Positions 21,948-34,363 are shown, numbered from the stretch's first letter. The stretch is DNA of 64,000 nt from Parapristionchus giblindavisi (GCA_943737045.1 CALSFV010000205.1:1318001-1382000); one strand, 5' to 3'. Program-made: numbers and translations. The notes: generated by a model not told the origin, from the sequence alone.

Positions 21948-24900
21948 ATGAGGTCTCTAACCTTAAAAACATCACTGTACTGCGATTCGCCGAGCTCATC
22001 TATGCTAATTCTCAACTTCACTTCGATACAAAATTTCCTGTCGATATTTCGAATGAAGTAGTTCGAAGTTTGAGACAAATCTCTAAACTAAATTGTGATA
22101 CCATCCAAAAGTTGACACGGGAACATTTCACAATAACGGAGGTTTGTGATTAGTTTTTATGATATTCAAATTCTTTATTCACTACTTGATAGGAGCAAAG
22201 AATTTGAATTTGATGATGGTGAAATTCAGATAAATACGTACAGATAATCAGATAAATACGCAACTAGGTACGTTTAGCATAAAAATGGATATTTCGGATC
22301 GCTAAATTTTCGGTCGTACAAAATTGATATCTTATTAATAAGCATTGCAAATCGATATTAGGAGAAAAAAATTGTAAATTAATCAGTTTTTCCGTGATTC
22401 AATTTTCACGAAGTTCGAAGTTTGAACGAAATCTTCGCGGTTTCTTTAAACGATAGCTGATCATAATGAAATTGCTGCAGCCTCACAACTTTTGCTTTTG
22501 CAAGGTAATATTACAGTAAGTAGCGCGCAAAAAGTGACTTACTTTTTATTTAATGTTTCGCTATTTCCCAGTTACGACACACGCAGCCGTAACCGGGAAA
22601 CTAACTCGTTGCTTACTTTTCATTTGTGTTAAAGGGAGAGAAACCTTTGTCAAATATCGTAACCTAATCAACAGCCAGAAATCTTTTCGAGAATTTATTT
22701 TGCGAATTATTAAATTTTCAAAGCTTTTAATATATTTCATCGTTTTCCAAATGTTTGTTTACGTAGGGTTTTCAAAAAAATATAAGAAATAAATAAAAAT
22801 TGGCTGAGAAAAATAGCTTTGTAAAAAACGTGGAAAAAATCAGTCCATGATAAATTTCGTGGGTGGGTACTTCTGTAAGAAAAAAAGTCATCTAAAATAT
22901 GGCTCTGGCTTTAAATATTTTCTATCAAAGTTTTTCCGTGCGGGTGTAAGATGATTCAACCCGTTTCACTGACGGAGGTTACTCTCTCTTTAAAGGTAAT
23001 CGAAAAAGATAGGCGAGAGTGTATAGGCGCCCGTTGCCTCGTTATTTACATACAGTTTGTCATTTTCTTATGCAAGTATATTTTATACGGAAAATAAATG
23101 TTTGTCATTTTTTACACTAAGTGTTTGTCTTCATTTTATACTGACAATACGGGTTTGTCAAATAAACAAATTAATAAATTGTTTGGATGGAGAAGACAAA
23201 GAGCTACAATGAATGCAAAAAATGGTATTCAAAATAAAAAAGATTTTTATATATTTTAGGCAGATATTTCGGATTGCAATATTGACGAAGTTTCACTATC
23301 CGTTATACTCTCTCATCCACTGCAGAAACTCTCAATAACAAACAAATACAGTGAAAGTTAGTAAATCTCTTTCTGGAAATGTCAATTCGAGATTAAAGAA
23401 GGGGAACCCGGATATTTAGGGCTAACGTGGGAGATAGGAAGTGACATTGTATTATCTATTAGAATTGAGTGGCGCATAGAGAGTGTTCATTGATATGCCC
23501 AGGGAAAGGCACGAGTTTTTGAAATTGAAGCACAAATGTATAGTAAATTGCAAACGGGAATCGAACCCGTGTGGCGCGATTACAAGCGCTGACTACTAAC
23601 CACTGAGTCACACGCTCTACGGGTTCAACCAGTCAAATCTAATAGAGAACAGAATGTCACTTCCTATGTCCCACGTTCTTCATGTCAATAGCGCAGCCCA
23701 AATCTCGTGGGTCCCCTTCTTTAATACGCGGTTCGATTCCCGTTTGCAATTCTCAATATTTTTGTCTTTCATATTTGAAAATTCGCGCATTCACTGAGGA
23801 ATCCTTGGGGTAACAACGCACTCTAAGCCTGGATTACGGTATTCCTGGTCACCTGTAATTTAGGAGAAAATTGTTTTTGGAAACAGGGAGATGTGATTTA
23901 TATTTCTGCCTGCCCAGTTTAGTCAGGAAAAAACTCGAGGGTCATATTCTTTAAATAAGTAGTGTAAATGGTAGTCCTGCGAGTGATCACTGCTAGGCCA
24001 GTGATAACTCAAGATAAGTTCAGTCCGGAGAATCTAATTTCTTCTTCGGACCAACCTTAACGCATGATCAAATCACTACCAATTCCCCTTTCGGGCGCCT
24101 TGGTGGTGCGGAGTCGGTGGAACGACCGGGAATCGAACCCAGGATTAATAAGTTGTCTATTGTGTATTCCGTTAAATACATGAGTACATAATTCATGTTG
24201 CCTCATAGGAGTAGAATAGATAGGAAATCGGAAATGAGACAAACAATACTATATTCATACTCGTTTTAACATGAAACATTTTAACTTACAGTAATATTTT
24301 CTAATTCAGAACTGAGGACAAGCCATTTTCCGTTTTGGATCAGCTGTATATCTATAACTTATTGGGATCTTACAGGATCTAGTTTAAAAAACGAGGGCTT
24401 ATTGCAATCGGCAAGTTATTATAAATTATTTTTCTAATAGTAAATACATAGGGAATAATCTAGTGAATATTCTTTTTAAGATCCGATCCATGCCCAATCT
24501 GCGAGCATTAATTCTATCCCACACTAAAGTCGATAACATGGCTCTCGATATGATTACACAGGTTTGCGCTTAAATTTTTATACATTAATACGATGCTTCT
24601 GAGAAAGGCCGAGCAAAACAGGTTATTATTGAGCGTATAAAAATCACTTGTTTTATTTGTAAAAGAGACTTTCTTGTTTTGCATGCTTCAGAAACTATGC
24701 CGATCTCTTTTATATATAAAAAAGCGCGCTGCGAAGGTCATCCGGGTTAGGTGAGAGGCAGCGGAGAGACAATCGAGAGGCGGGGCGAGATCTAGTCTTT
24801 GATCGACTTCCGTTGTTTAGAGCGCAGTGACATTTTCTTATGCAAGTACATTTTATACGAACAATAGGTACGATATTCGCAAGATGTTTGTAGTGCTCAA

Positions 24901-27139
24901 TCATGATTGACCATGACCAAGGTTGGTGCTCACTACCATAATTTTTTTGGTCCGAACGTGATTCGAACACACTTTATAGAGCCAGTAGGTATTCCCCACG
25001 AAGTTCGACTTCAACTCTCTTCAAGAAACATTCATAATAGCTCGCATTTAAATTTTTTTTCAGAAATGGACAGAAAAGGCAGTTGCTTTACATTTTAATA
25101 ACAAAAACTGCATGGGGCATGTGTTACAGGGTGTCCAAAAATGCTGTTACAAGAATAAATCCATGTATATTCATCAAAAAACATTGTAGACAATTTAAAC
25201 TAGGCATATAATAAATCACTGACCATAGCCACATAACAATGAAAGATCATCCGATCTGACCTCCATTTTCCGCGACGACGACTCTTAGATGATGAGGAAC
25301 AAGGTCGATAAAGGCACGCAGGTAGCGGATGTCGATTTTCTTCCATGTCTTTCCCAAAGCCTTCTTGAGAGAATCGCGGTTCTTGTCGCAGGTAGAGCAG
25401 GATTCCCTCTCCAATACTGCCTAGACGCTAAAGTCCAGCGGTTCACGTCGGTTGAGCTGTTGGGCCATTATAGTATCGCGATGAAGTCGAACACATGGGT
25501 GCTACACAATGCTTAGGTCACTTTTTTTTCGGAAAAAAAGCAAGAACTGAATACTGATAGAAGTGCCAGTGAACACATCTGAAGTGGAAAGATACCATGG
25601 GATACTTGCATTCGCGACGTTGTACCCGACGTTGTTTTAGGTCTTGACCCCCGGATCCACGAAAATAAGAGAAATCTTGTCCGTCACACTCTAGCTAAAA
25701 CCGGGACTAAAGCCAAAAGCTGGCGGACAATGCGAGAGGTGGTTCTTCCTCTGGCATCTGCTTGCTGAGGAGACTGGGCTATGATCCTCGTGTTCTGGAT
25801 GTTGAAGACCGAAGTCTTTGGGAAGGACATATGAGAAAATCGACATCCCCTATCTGCGTGCCTTCCTCGACTTTGTCCCTCATTGATGTCGTCGTCGTGA
25901 CCAATGGAGACGAGAGCGAGTGATCAGTTAAACAAAACTACTACGTTTGAATCGTCTATGATGGATTTTGAGATACATGATTACAGTTAAACGACAACTT
26001 GGAGCACATCGACTTATCATGGACCTCCGTAACTGACATTTCTCCGATCAGAAGACTTACAAAAATTAAAGTACTTTCGCTTCACTCATTATATCTGGAG
26101 TCAAAGGAAGTCGAATACATTTTTCGAGGACTCAGTAGTCTTGAAGTTCTCGATCTTGCATTTGTTTTCTGCTGGAGAGGAGGCCTGTATGATACTCATT
26201 GGTTATTGACATAGTGATATATATGATTGAAACTAGTAAAGTTTTATTAAGCCTAGACGACCTGAGTTTCGAGAAAATTGATATTGAAATTTGGCTAGTC
26301 AATTTGAAAATTCGCGAGGGGTAGTGCACAAACATTTCCTATCAGTTGATGGACTCATCTATCAACCTCATTGTCAGAAGCAACGACCTGTGTAGTGTAG
26401 TGGATATAGTATCCGCGTTAACTTTTGACTGTCACTGGTGCAATCCCTCTTGCAGCACTTTTATTTTGCTGATTTTTTTGATATCAAGATGAAGCATCAA
26501 CACATTTTTTTAAATACATCAAGATCAAAGATCATTCATTGTGTGTCCAAGATGTAGGAATCTTTGCGTGCGAGCGTGTGCGAACTTTAGCAACAAAATG
26601 GTCAAAAGAATAGCGATTCTTACATCTTGGACACACAATGAATGATCTTTGATCTTGAAGAGTGAAAATGTGTTTTATGGATGATAAAAATAAGGAGAAT
26701 GGACATAAATGGATTCGAACCTTTGCAATTTGTGCAGTTGATGATTTCAATGTCAAGAATTTTACAACTTAGCTATGGATTTTTGGAGATTTTGTTGTAC
26801 AGTTTGGTTTCGTTATTGGAGTAGATGAATGTGTAAAAAGATTTGAGAAGATTGGACGAGTTTGAACCGTTTTATAAGGAAAAAATGAAAGTGTGACGGA
26901 CAGATAAAATTGTCAATCTTTTTTTTTGAAAAAAGTGAAAATTTTAAATTTCAGAGAGGACATGGTGCGATTATTCCTATTTAAAATATTCGTCATCGAT
27001 GGTGATTATTTGTGGCCTAATCTACGGTCCCTTAATCTATCGTTCATGGATATGAACGAATTAAATGAAGAGGAACAAGAAATGCTTTTTCATGCATTAG
27101 TTTCTAAGCATCCCAAGCTAGAGCGGCTATACATATGTG
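21948..27139 (+). CDS. ZYG-11-like leucine-rich-repeat gene, 5' and 3' incomplete
   Basis: Exons with consistent splice sites: 21948-22141 (ends F-T-I-T-E), 23260-23350 (ADISDC...), 24481-24561 (MPNLRALILSHTKVDNMALD), 25987 to about 26160 (NLEHIDLSWTSVTDISPI, then LEVLDL) and 26955-27139 (LWPNLRSLNLSFMD, ending KLERLYICG). A further exon near 24312-24380 is uncertain. The order of LRRs and the phrase after 'LDLS' match ZYG-11/ZER1 proteins, substrate receptors of CUL-2 ubiquitin ligases. The first exon upstream and the armadillo C-terminal half are not found before 33 kb, so the gene is either truncated or continues far away. A mirrored Tc1 element fills the intron before 25987 and its remnant ends next to that exon's acceptor. 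Confidence 0.62.
23396..23721. mobile_element. 326-bp TIR element carrying a tRNA-like sequence
   Basis: AAGAAGGGGAACCC at the left is mirrored by GGGTCCCCTTCTT at the right, with TA flanks at 23394-23395 and 23722-23723. The longer arms also pair (ATAGGAAGTGACATT with AATGTCACTTCCTAT). A tRNA-like sequence sits in the middle on the minus strand. Confidence 0.7.
23556..23630 (-). ncRNA. tRNA-like sequence (pseudogene)
   Basis: On the minus strand a D-arm GACT...AGTC, a perfect T-arm ACGGG TTCGATT CCCGT and an anticodon-arm-like GCG...CGC segment are visible in the right order and spacing. The 7-bp acceptor stem is absent and the anticodon loop has 8 bases, so this is not a functional tRNA. 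It is enclosed by the TIR element at 23396-23721. Confidence 0.5.
23728..23752 (+). ncRNA. Isolated tRNA T-arm-like sequence
   Basis: GCGGTTCGATTCCCGTTTGC is a copy of the T-arm end of the neighbouring tRNA-like unit, in opposite orientation, just outside the TIR element. A fragment only. Confidence 0.3.
24108..24190 (-). ncRNA. tRNA-like sequence (SINE head or pseudogene)
   Basis: The minus strand has a T-arm CTGGG TTCGATT CCCGG with correct loop, and a possible D-arm GTAT...ATAC. The anticodon loop lacks the invariant U33 and the acceptor ends do not pair. Likely retroposon-derived. Confidence 0.35.
25127..25985. mobile_element. Second mirrored Tc1-type element, right end lost
   Basis: The left TIR CAGGGTGTCCAAAAATGCTG follows TA at 25125-25126. 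The minus strand of the left half encodes transposase remnants from a T-H-V-x-D-F-I segment to SLKKALGKTWKKI and a C-terminus ending AENGGQIG. The plus strand of the right half (25790-25923) encodes a second C-terminus beginning FWMLKTE. Both arm types correspond to the two arms of the element at 1212-2116, in swapped orientation. The right TIR is gone: similarity stops near GATGGATTTTGAGATACATG, immediately before the acceptor of the next ZYG-11-like exon. Confidence 0.75.
26393..26463 (+). ncRNA. tRNA-like sequence, valine-tRNA-like
   Basis: TAGTGTAGTGG fits an A box, a TTAAC anticodon-loop-like sequence follows at the expected distance (as in tRNA-Val AAC), and GGTGCAATCCC is a decayed B box. 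Stems are imperfect; probably a pseudogene or SINE head. Confidence 0.35.
26521..26658. mobile_element. MITE with about 45-bp perfect terminal inverted repeats
   Basis: AAGATCAAAGATCATTCATT ... through GTCCAAGATGTA is mirrored at the right end. About 50 bp of loop separates the arms. It is in the intron between the last two recognised exons of the ZYG-11-like gene. Confidence 0.75.
26697..26775 (-). ncRNA. tRNA-like sequence, serine-tRNA-like
   Basis: Minus strand: TAGCTAAGTTG fits an A box, an ATTGAAA anticodon-type loop would read UGA (Ser), a TGCA...TGCA variable-arm-like hairpin follows, then GGTTCGAATCC as B box. The acceptor stem does not pair. Pseudogene or SINE head. Confidence 0.4.
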
Positions 27140-27447
27140 GTGAGACTATGTCATTGTCAGGTTGCTAATATATAATTAGCATTTAATACACCGGCTCAGT
27201 GAGATTCCAGGTAGTGCCTTATTATTATAACCCATTCGACGCGAAATTTTTCGCTCTATGAAATAAAGCAAAAATTGGGCTGCCGATCTATGTTTTAAAA
27301 TTTTAATCAAACTTAGAATGTTCTCAGGAGGTGAAAAATCAGTTTGCGATCGGATATCCGTACCGCCCTATAGCGAGTTTTTGTTGCATAGGAGTAGTAT
27401 ATGTTGGGCTCGATAACATAAAAAACAGCTGCCTATTGGATGTTTTT

Positions 27448-27565
27448 TTGAGATGTTTTTTGAGATGTTTTTTGTTTGTTTTTTTGAGATGTTTTTTTGT
27501 TTGTTTTTTAAGTTGTTTTTTTTTGTTTTTTGAGATGTTTTTTAAGTTGATTTTTTTTTGTTTAC
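27448..27565. repeat. TTTTTTGAGATG / TTTTTTGTTTG minisatellite
   Basis: Imperfect tandem copies of a 12-14-base T-rich unit with GAGATG or AAGTTG interruptions. It generates a spurious Phe/Leu-rich frame. Confidence 0.8.
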
Positions 27566-28184
27566 ATTATCGATTTTTTGTAGATCAATCAAAATGATAA
27601 TAATGATTGACAACTCTTATCAGCCAATCAATAAAATCACTCTAATCAATTACTACAATAATCAACAGTAATAAACAGTAATAATACAGTAATCAATAAT
27701 ACAGTAATCAATTTGAAAAAATGATCACATTATCGATTTTTTGTAGATCAATGATTCATATTATAGATTATTTGAATATCAAAAAACAATTGAAATCATC
27801 ACTACAGTAATCAACAAAGACATACCAGACAGACGCAGCCGCACGGTGGACTAATGAAGCTATAGACTGATCTACCTAGGGGCGGGGCCTCCTCCCACAC
27901 ATCGAAACTCCGCCCACTGTGCTTCTCTATACCCTCTTGCTTTTACATTATCTCTCTGCCTAATAGAAAGAGAGAGAGAACCAACAATACTGCCCAGATA
28001 GCTTATAGTGCAATTACTCCAGTTACCAGTCATAACGAACTGTATACATTATAGTATATAATATATACTGAAGCTAAAGGGTGAATGATAGAGAGAAATA
28101 GGTGTCAAGAGGTAGAGGTACAGGTATCAAGATAAACGAAGGCCCGGATTAAAGTGGTTAAAGTCTTTCTCGCTCATCGGTATT

Positions 28185-29800
28185 GAGAGATATAAACACT
28201 CAAACCAGACAACTTGTGAGGCCGTGATTATATGGGTACAGCAAGAGTCATTTCGTAAAATGAAGAAGGGATTGTGGCAGTACTCTTTTATCCAGAATAT
28301 GATTAATTACTCTCATCCATCTCTCTCTACTCACTAATTCTACAATCCTTTCTCATACTCTAATTCAATCACAACAACAACAACAACAGATATAAATATA
28401 AGCTTACGAATGATTAAATACAAGTTGACAAGGTAATCATTACATCAAGATAACCCATGAAATACAACCTTCTCTCTCAGTAAAACCACTCTCATGATAT
28501 AGCTCATCTTCATTATCTGAGTATATGTCGAACATAGATGTATTAAAGGAAACAATTAACACCCCCTCATTCTACTGAATGGTAAGAGTCATTTCGTAAT
28601 ATGTGGAAGCGATTTAGACTGTACACTTCTATGCATAAAATGATTAATTACCCTTATCCCTATACTTCCTACTCACTAGTTCTAGTTCTAGCACTAGTTC
28701 CATTCCCATAATCAATCACAACAAAAATAAGAGATATTAATTTAGGTTTATGAATGATTAAAGACAAGTTGATCGAGACAAGTTGATCATCACATCAAAA
28801 CAACGCATAAAATAAAACCACTCTCATGAAATATCTCATAATCATTAGCAGCGCATATAACACACATACATATATTTTAAAGTCATCAATGCAAGATGAT
28901 CGAGACAAGGTTACATCAAGACATGAAATACCTTCTCTCAGCAAAACCACCCTCATGATATATCTCATGTACTCTAGCAGGGCAAATGTCGACCACAAAT
29001 TTAATAAAGGAAAGAATGAATTTATTAAAGGAAAGAATTAGGCGGGTATTAAGAGTATACGGTGTTTACTATAGCTGTCACAATATCTCATTCTAATGAA
29101 TTCTCTTCATCCATTTCTTAGATCACCCTGACAATTAACAACCAAAGAGATATGACATTCACTTTCTGTGAACGAATTCATAATGAAGAAAAAACACCTA
29201 GCAGATAAATACTAAGATAGACTTAATGAAACCATGATTTAACTAGTGATTATGCTAAACACAAAGGAAAGCTAAGATGAGAACCTTCGTTTCTATCTCT
29301 GCCGAAAGGAATAAAGGAGAGGGAGACGCTACTATAAAAACCACATAATGAGTAGAGATTTTCAATGTTACAAATGAAACATGTGAATTGTAATTTAAGA
29401 TAGGTTTTTAGTCTCTCTCACTCATCAGTAGTGAGGGATATAAATACTCAAACCATACATCCTGCCAGACCGTGAATATATGGGCGGATGGTATGTCAAG
29501 AGTCATTTCGTAATATAAGGAAGAGATTTAGACTGTACACTTCTATTCACAAAACGATTACTTACCCTTATACCACTATCCCTTCTTAGTAGTTCCATTC
29601 CCATATTCAGTCACAACAACGACAAGAGATATAAATATAGGCTTATCAACGATTAAAGGCAAGTTGGTCGAGAAAAGTTAATCATCCCATTAAAACAACA
29701 CATAAAATAAAAACCACTCTCATGAAATATCTCATCATCATTAGCAGTAGATCACACATACATATACTTTTAAAGTCAACAATGACAATCGAGTGATTAC
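28185..29800. repeat. Degenerate direct repeats, about 1.25 kb apart
   Basis: The string AAGAGTCATTTCGTAA recurs near 28246, 28586 and 29510, each followed by the same order of blocks (ACTCA, then CACAACAACAA-type, then ATGATTAAA-type, then CTCTCATGA). The stretch before it (GATATAAA-ACTCAAACCA) recurs at 28185 and 29440. No open frame above 70 codons. Origin unknown. Confidence 0.55.
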
Positions 29801-32800
29801 AACCTACGGTGATCAGCATTGCTATTACAATACACTAATCTAATCAATTCTCCAATTACTAAACTATCATGACAATAGCAGTCAGAGAGATACAGCAGCC
29901 AAATCTTTTATTCACTTTCTTTGATAACACACATAATAAACAAATCCATTAAATATAAACTGCGACAACCATAATAAAACCTTAATCTAACTAGTGATTA
30001 CATAACTAGGATATTCCAACTGAAAATAGTAGAGATAAAGTATGATATAAATACTCAAACCAGACAACGCGCCAAAAAGCGTAATGCCATATATCGTGGT
30101 TGAGAAAGAGAAGCGGAGAAGCAGAGAAGGTCATAAAACCAATGAAAGAGACAAAAAAATAAACGTGTAAATCATTAATTCATAGAAAGATCACATCTCT
30201 ACAGTGATTCATTCCTTTTTAGTAACTAAATCAGACCATTATTCTATGAACATGGAAATCTAGAAACATCAACTCAACTGGAGCACCGATAATACAAATG
30301 TATGAAAAGTTATATTATTGATATAGAGGTGAAATTAACGGTTTATGAGTGAAGACACATCTCCAATTAGTATGACCATACAAAAAAATACAGTCCACTA
30401 TTATTACTCCGAATTCACACAGGCGCTACTCAACACTAACTAATAAGGAAAATGTTTTGATGAATAGTGCATTGCATACGAATAATATATTAATTTGATC
30501 AAGCTACTGAAATCAAAAGAGACAAAGCTCAATGCAAATGCGCGAAAGATATTACGGGAAAAGATTACACGAAGGGATATAACAGGAATATTACAACCAT
30601 ACAAGTGTCATATCCTTACTTTCAAAGTTCGACCCTATCCAGCGCTACTTCTCGGTTGAATCGACGAGTGGCCAATTCACATTCTCCTCAGTTCTAACAA
30701 AAAATCATATTTTTACTAGAGTACATTTGCATGCTTTTTATATACTGTACTTCACGTTGAATTATCGTTCCTTTCTTTATTCATAGGGTCAGAGATCGAT
30801 CTCGAATCATCGCCTTGGGACTTTATTTATTCATACAGAGCGAATTCAGCCCGGATCAAACAATAAGAAGTGAGAGAGATAAACCCCTCAACAATACTAA
30901 AAAATCTAGAAAGCAACCACAAATGATGCATTTGCGCGCTAGAAACAATACATATTGGAAATCTTAATAGTAGACATACGCTAAGATAGTTATTTATTTG
31001 TATAATAGTACTAACGCTGTGGCACACAACTATGTTTCTGTTCACTGGATTTGCATGAGATATCACTAAAGGTGAATAACTAAAGAATGTAGATCTTGCA
31101 GTACACACCCTATCGATATTGGATGATCGGTGGTGGTTGATATGCTGGGTTTATACACTTTCCATTATGTAAATACACTTATATGAAACATAGTCCAAAC
31201 CTGTTGTCCCGTTTGTTTTTTCTATTATTTTGAGATGTGCTCTGATGAAATACATGTTTAATACATGTATATGGAACACTTTCTATAGGTGAAATCATGG
31301 TCTTCTATAGTGTTTTCGTTGTCAAAGTCTTTTCAGGTAACGAACGTCCAAACCTCACTTATTGATATAGTGTACATAGCTATTCTAACTAGAATGGTCA
31401 GAACCCCTTATTTATATAACGATGTTTCTTGATGATGAACACTAGGCGTATTTACATTTTTACGATATCTAAAGTTGATTGAACATCGTAATGCTACATA
31501 TAAACACCATCTCTGCCTCTTTATCTAAATCGTAACATCGCATTTATGCGGACTGAACTAATCATGCACTGCACTATACTACTCATATATTAGCGGCAGA
31601 TACACTCTACTTTTCCACAACATAAAGTGTGTTTTTATTATTGTTTCGTATGCAGTAATAAACGGGCAAAAATTATTCTACATATCGTACACTATTTCTC
31701 GCTCTCTCGCCTACTCCATCAACAGAAAAGGATCAACAGACGAATCCCCTCCTAGAAGGATTTGGAATGCGTGGAGGTGTACTTCCAACTGTCAAGCAGG
31801 CATAATGGACGATAGCGGAACGTTTTCGTGGGTTTTCTACTCCAATCAACAAGTTTTAGTTCGATCGTTTTCTTGAATGGAGAATAACATCTCTCAGAGA
31901 CGGAAAAATAAGAACTTGCAAGAAAATTCCCCCTGCCCCTGACTTACTCTTCTGCACTTAGTGCTGATAAGATAAATGTATTGTATTGTATCGTGCACTA
32001 TTTCATTCAAGTTATTGTCCGCTAGAATCATGAATGAATAACACTGAATGTTAATTTCTATAAACGGTAAAAAGCACGATTTTGAATGGTAAAGATATCG
32101 AAAATATAAGTGGGAACCCTCCCGGTACGGTATTTTCTACTTACTGAGCTACACTGATGCCTCTCGAATCTAGTAGTAGTAAACAGAAATCAATATTTTT
32201 GGACCCACATATTACACCAAATCAGCCTTTAATAATTCATTACCACGAGTAACACTTTCACAATGTAGGACATCTTAACTGTTTCAATCAACACAAACAA
32301 TCATGACAAATCTTTATAATTATTTGATCACATACTGATTTATATAATATAGTATAATCATGAACCATTTAATTGTCGAACTATGTAATAATTTATGTAG
32401 TCAAACATTGCTATATAGAACCATGGATGTATATCGCGCAAGAGTGTACAGAACCGCTCAACTCTTCGTAATGATATGATGAAATGCATCATTACATGAT
32501 CAAACAGGACATTAACGCGATCATACAAGAAAATACCAAAATCTTGTTTAAGTTTACGTTTATCCATGGTAATTCAAGCATCTAAGGCACTTCTAAATGA
32601 TTTGTCGAGCAATATGTAGATAGATTCGCTTTGCAGGGAGTTATATGTATATGTTTTCATACGTTTGCTACAGATATACCTACTATTTCATTGTTTAGCC
32701 TAGCATGAGGTTAGCCTAGCATATTGTAAAACCGATGACGTTGAAATGGTTAGGAGTATACTTAAAAACCAATCATGTTCAAAATACAAACTTAAAGAAT

Positions 32801-33190
32801 GATAACATGTCAAAATCTATGTGGTGTGGTTGAATACTCAGTAAAATGTATAAGTTTATATCTAATACAGCATCATAGTCTATCATTCATATTCTCAATG
32901 CAATGTGTTACAAATTTATCTTATTCTTGGAGAATCATGAGGTGTTTACTCGAACAACTATGTTGTCTCATTAATAATTCAAACAATGTGCTTTTCTATT
33001 ATAAGAAATGGCCTAAAATATGGATTTATAGTTTTTAAGTAATGTTCACTTGAAAATCATCATGTTGTAAGTTCCGGGTACAACCAACCAGTTTCCGATA
33101 TTCTATGGAAGAACATCACAACCACATAGCTCAATCATCACAACTTCAGTTGATTTTGAGAAAATAAGACACTATTGAAACCGTTAATTT
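29801..33190. other. AT-rich DNA without a recognisable gene
   Basis: Frames are short on both strands, with no transposase, RT, receptor or LRR motif and no clear splice-linked series. The frames at 30827-31108, 32358-32567 and 32799-33038 are isolated and composition-driven. It may be the remnant of the same large repeat as 28185-29800. Confidence 0.4.
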
Positions 33191-33526
33191 ATGGTAGAAA
33201 GTGAGAAAGGCTTCCGGTTTTCTATATTACACAACACCAATCTGCTTACAAAAGCAATCTGCAATCGTTTACTCCAACACCGGTTGTTCAGAGAAGAATT
33301 TCAAGAACATGTTCTTCAAGAATACAAAAATATACCAGCGAGATTAGTGATTTCTACACTAGCAACACATCCCAGTTGCTAACTGACTACATATTTAAAA
33401 GATGTATGAGTAGTGATATTACAGAAATGGATTCTTTATGTATGGCTAAGTTTGTCAAACTTTTGAATAATCCATATTATAACCATGAATTAATAAACAA
33501 AATAGAATTACAGGAATATCATTGAT
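33191..33526 (+). pseudogene. Unknown helical ORF in the palindrome arm, frameshifted
   Basis: A 63-codon frame (33191-33382) runs into a second frame from about 33372 that continues LLTDYIFKRCMSSDITEMDS and stops near 33524. The mirrored copy at 47321-47512 has the same break. Together they would form a roughly 110-residue, mostly alpha-helical, charged segment. I recognise no family. It may be an exon of the sequence that was duplicated to make the palindrome, or part of a lost large transposon. Confidence 0.3.
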
Positions 33527-33655
33527 TATGTAGTGCAGCTATACATTACACACTAATGAACACCTTTCAATCCTTTCAATAGTTACCTTATTTATTTATG
33601 AGGAGAGAAATATCCACATATCTTACATTTATTCGATCAATTGTTTGGTTTTCTG

Positions 33656-34097
33656 CACTCAGAGAAAAAACCCTTAAATGCAAGGGTTTAAAACCCTAGT
33701 TGGCATGCTGCGCTGTATATAACCCTTACGGGTAAGGGTTTTGATACCCTTACCCATAAGGGTTTCAGCCCTTACATGCTAGGGTTTGAAACCCTTAGTG
33801 ACCTCGAAAAGACGCAGAATTAAAGTTGCAAAAGATTTTGATCAGAGTAGGAATCGAACAGGCGGAGGCGCACCTCTGCGCACACTACCCAAGCGCTCTA
33901 CCCACTGCGCTACACGGACATGTTGTTACACTGACAGAACTCAGATATCATACAAAGGGGAGGCGTGGGCCTTGCAAATAAGGGTTTCAAACCCTAGTTG
34001 GCGCTCTGGTCAAACCCTTAATAGTAAGGGTTTTGTCTCTACAATTCCTTAGGATTTGGGTTAGGGTTTACAACCCTTAGGGTTTTTTCTCTGAGTG
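33656..34097. mobile_element. TIR element CACTCAGAGAAAAAACCCTTA with tRNA-like centre
   Basis: CACTCAGAGAAAAAACCC is mirrored at the right end, and many short AACCCTTA / TAAGGGTT blocks follow in both directions, which makes both flanks self-complementary. The opposite palindrome arm (around 47045-47060) lacks the element and reads across the site, supporting insertion with perhaps a 2-bp TG duplication. Confidence 0.75.
33848..33926 (-). ncRNA. tRNA-like sequence inside the TIR element
   Basis: Minus strand: TAGCGCAGTGGGTAGAGCGC gives an A box and a 4-bp D stem, and TGTTCGATTCC is B-box-like. T-stem and acceptor pairing fail, so it is tRNA-derived and not a working tRNA. Confidence 0.35.
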
Positions 34098-34363
34098 TGG
34101 TGATAGGAAACACCAATGAATCTATTACTATATACCGATTACATCTAAATATTGTCTATGATGCTTATTAAAAATGATCATTATGAAACACGTGTTGTGT
34201 GATCAACACAGACACAAAGATGTATGGTTTATTAACAAATCTTCAATTAAAATCTAAATATTATATTTTATCTGCTATGCATTCAGACGTAAAGATATGT
34301 CAAAATGATATATTTTGCTAAACAAACCTTGTTGAAGTAAAATATCTATTATGCTTCACTGCG

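Larger units (their letters stand above)
33191..34306. repeat. Left outer arm of a giant nested palindrome
   Basis: The sequence from TGGTAGAAAGTGAG onward reappears inverted at about 46850-47515. The arm is interrupted by a 442-bp TIR element (33656-34097) that the right arm lacks, and ends where the DIRS-like element is inserted. After the DIRS element the arm resumes at 39442. Confidence 0.85.
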
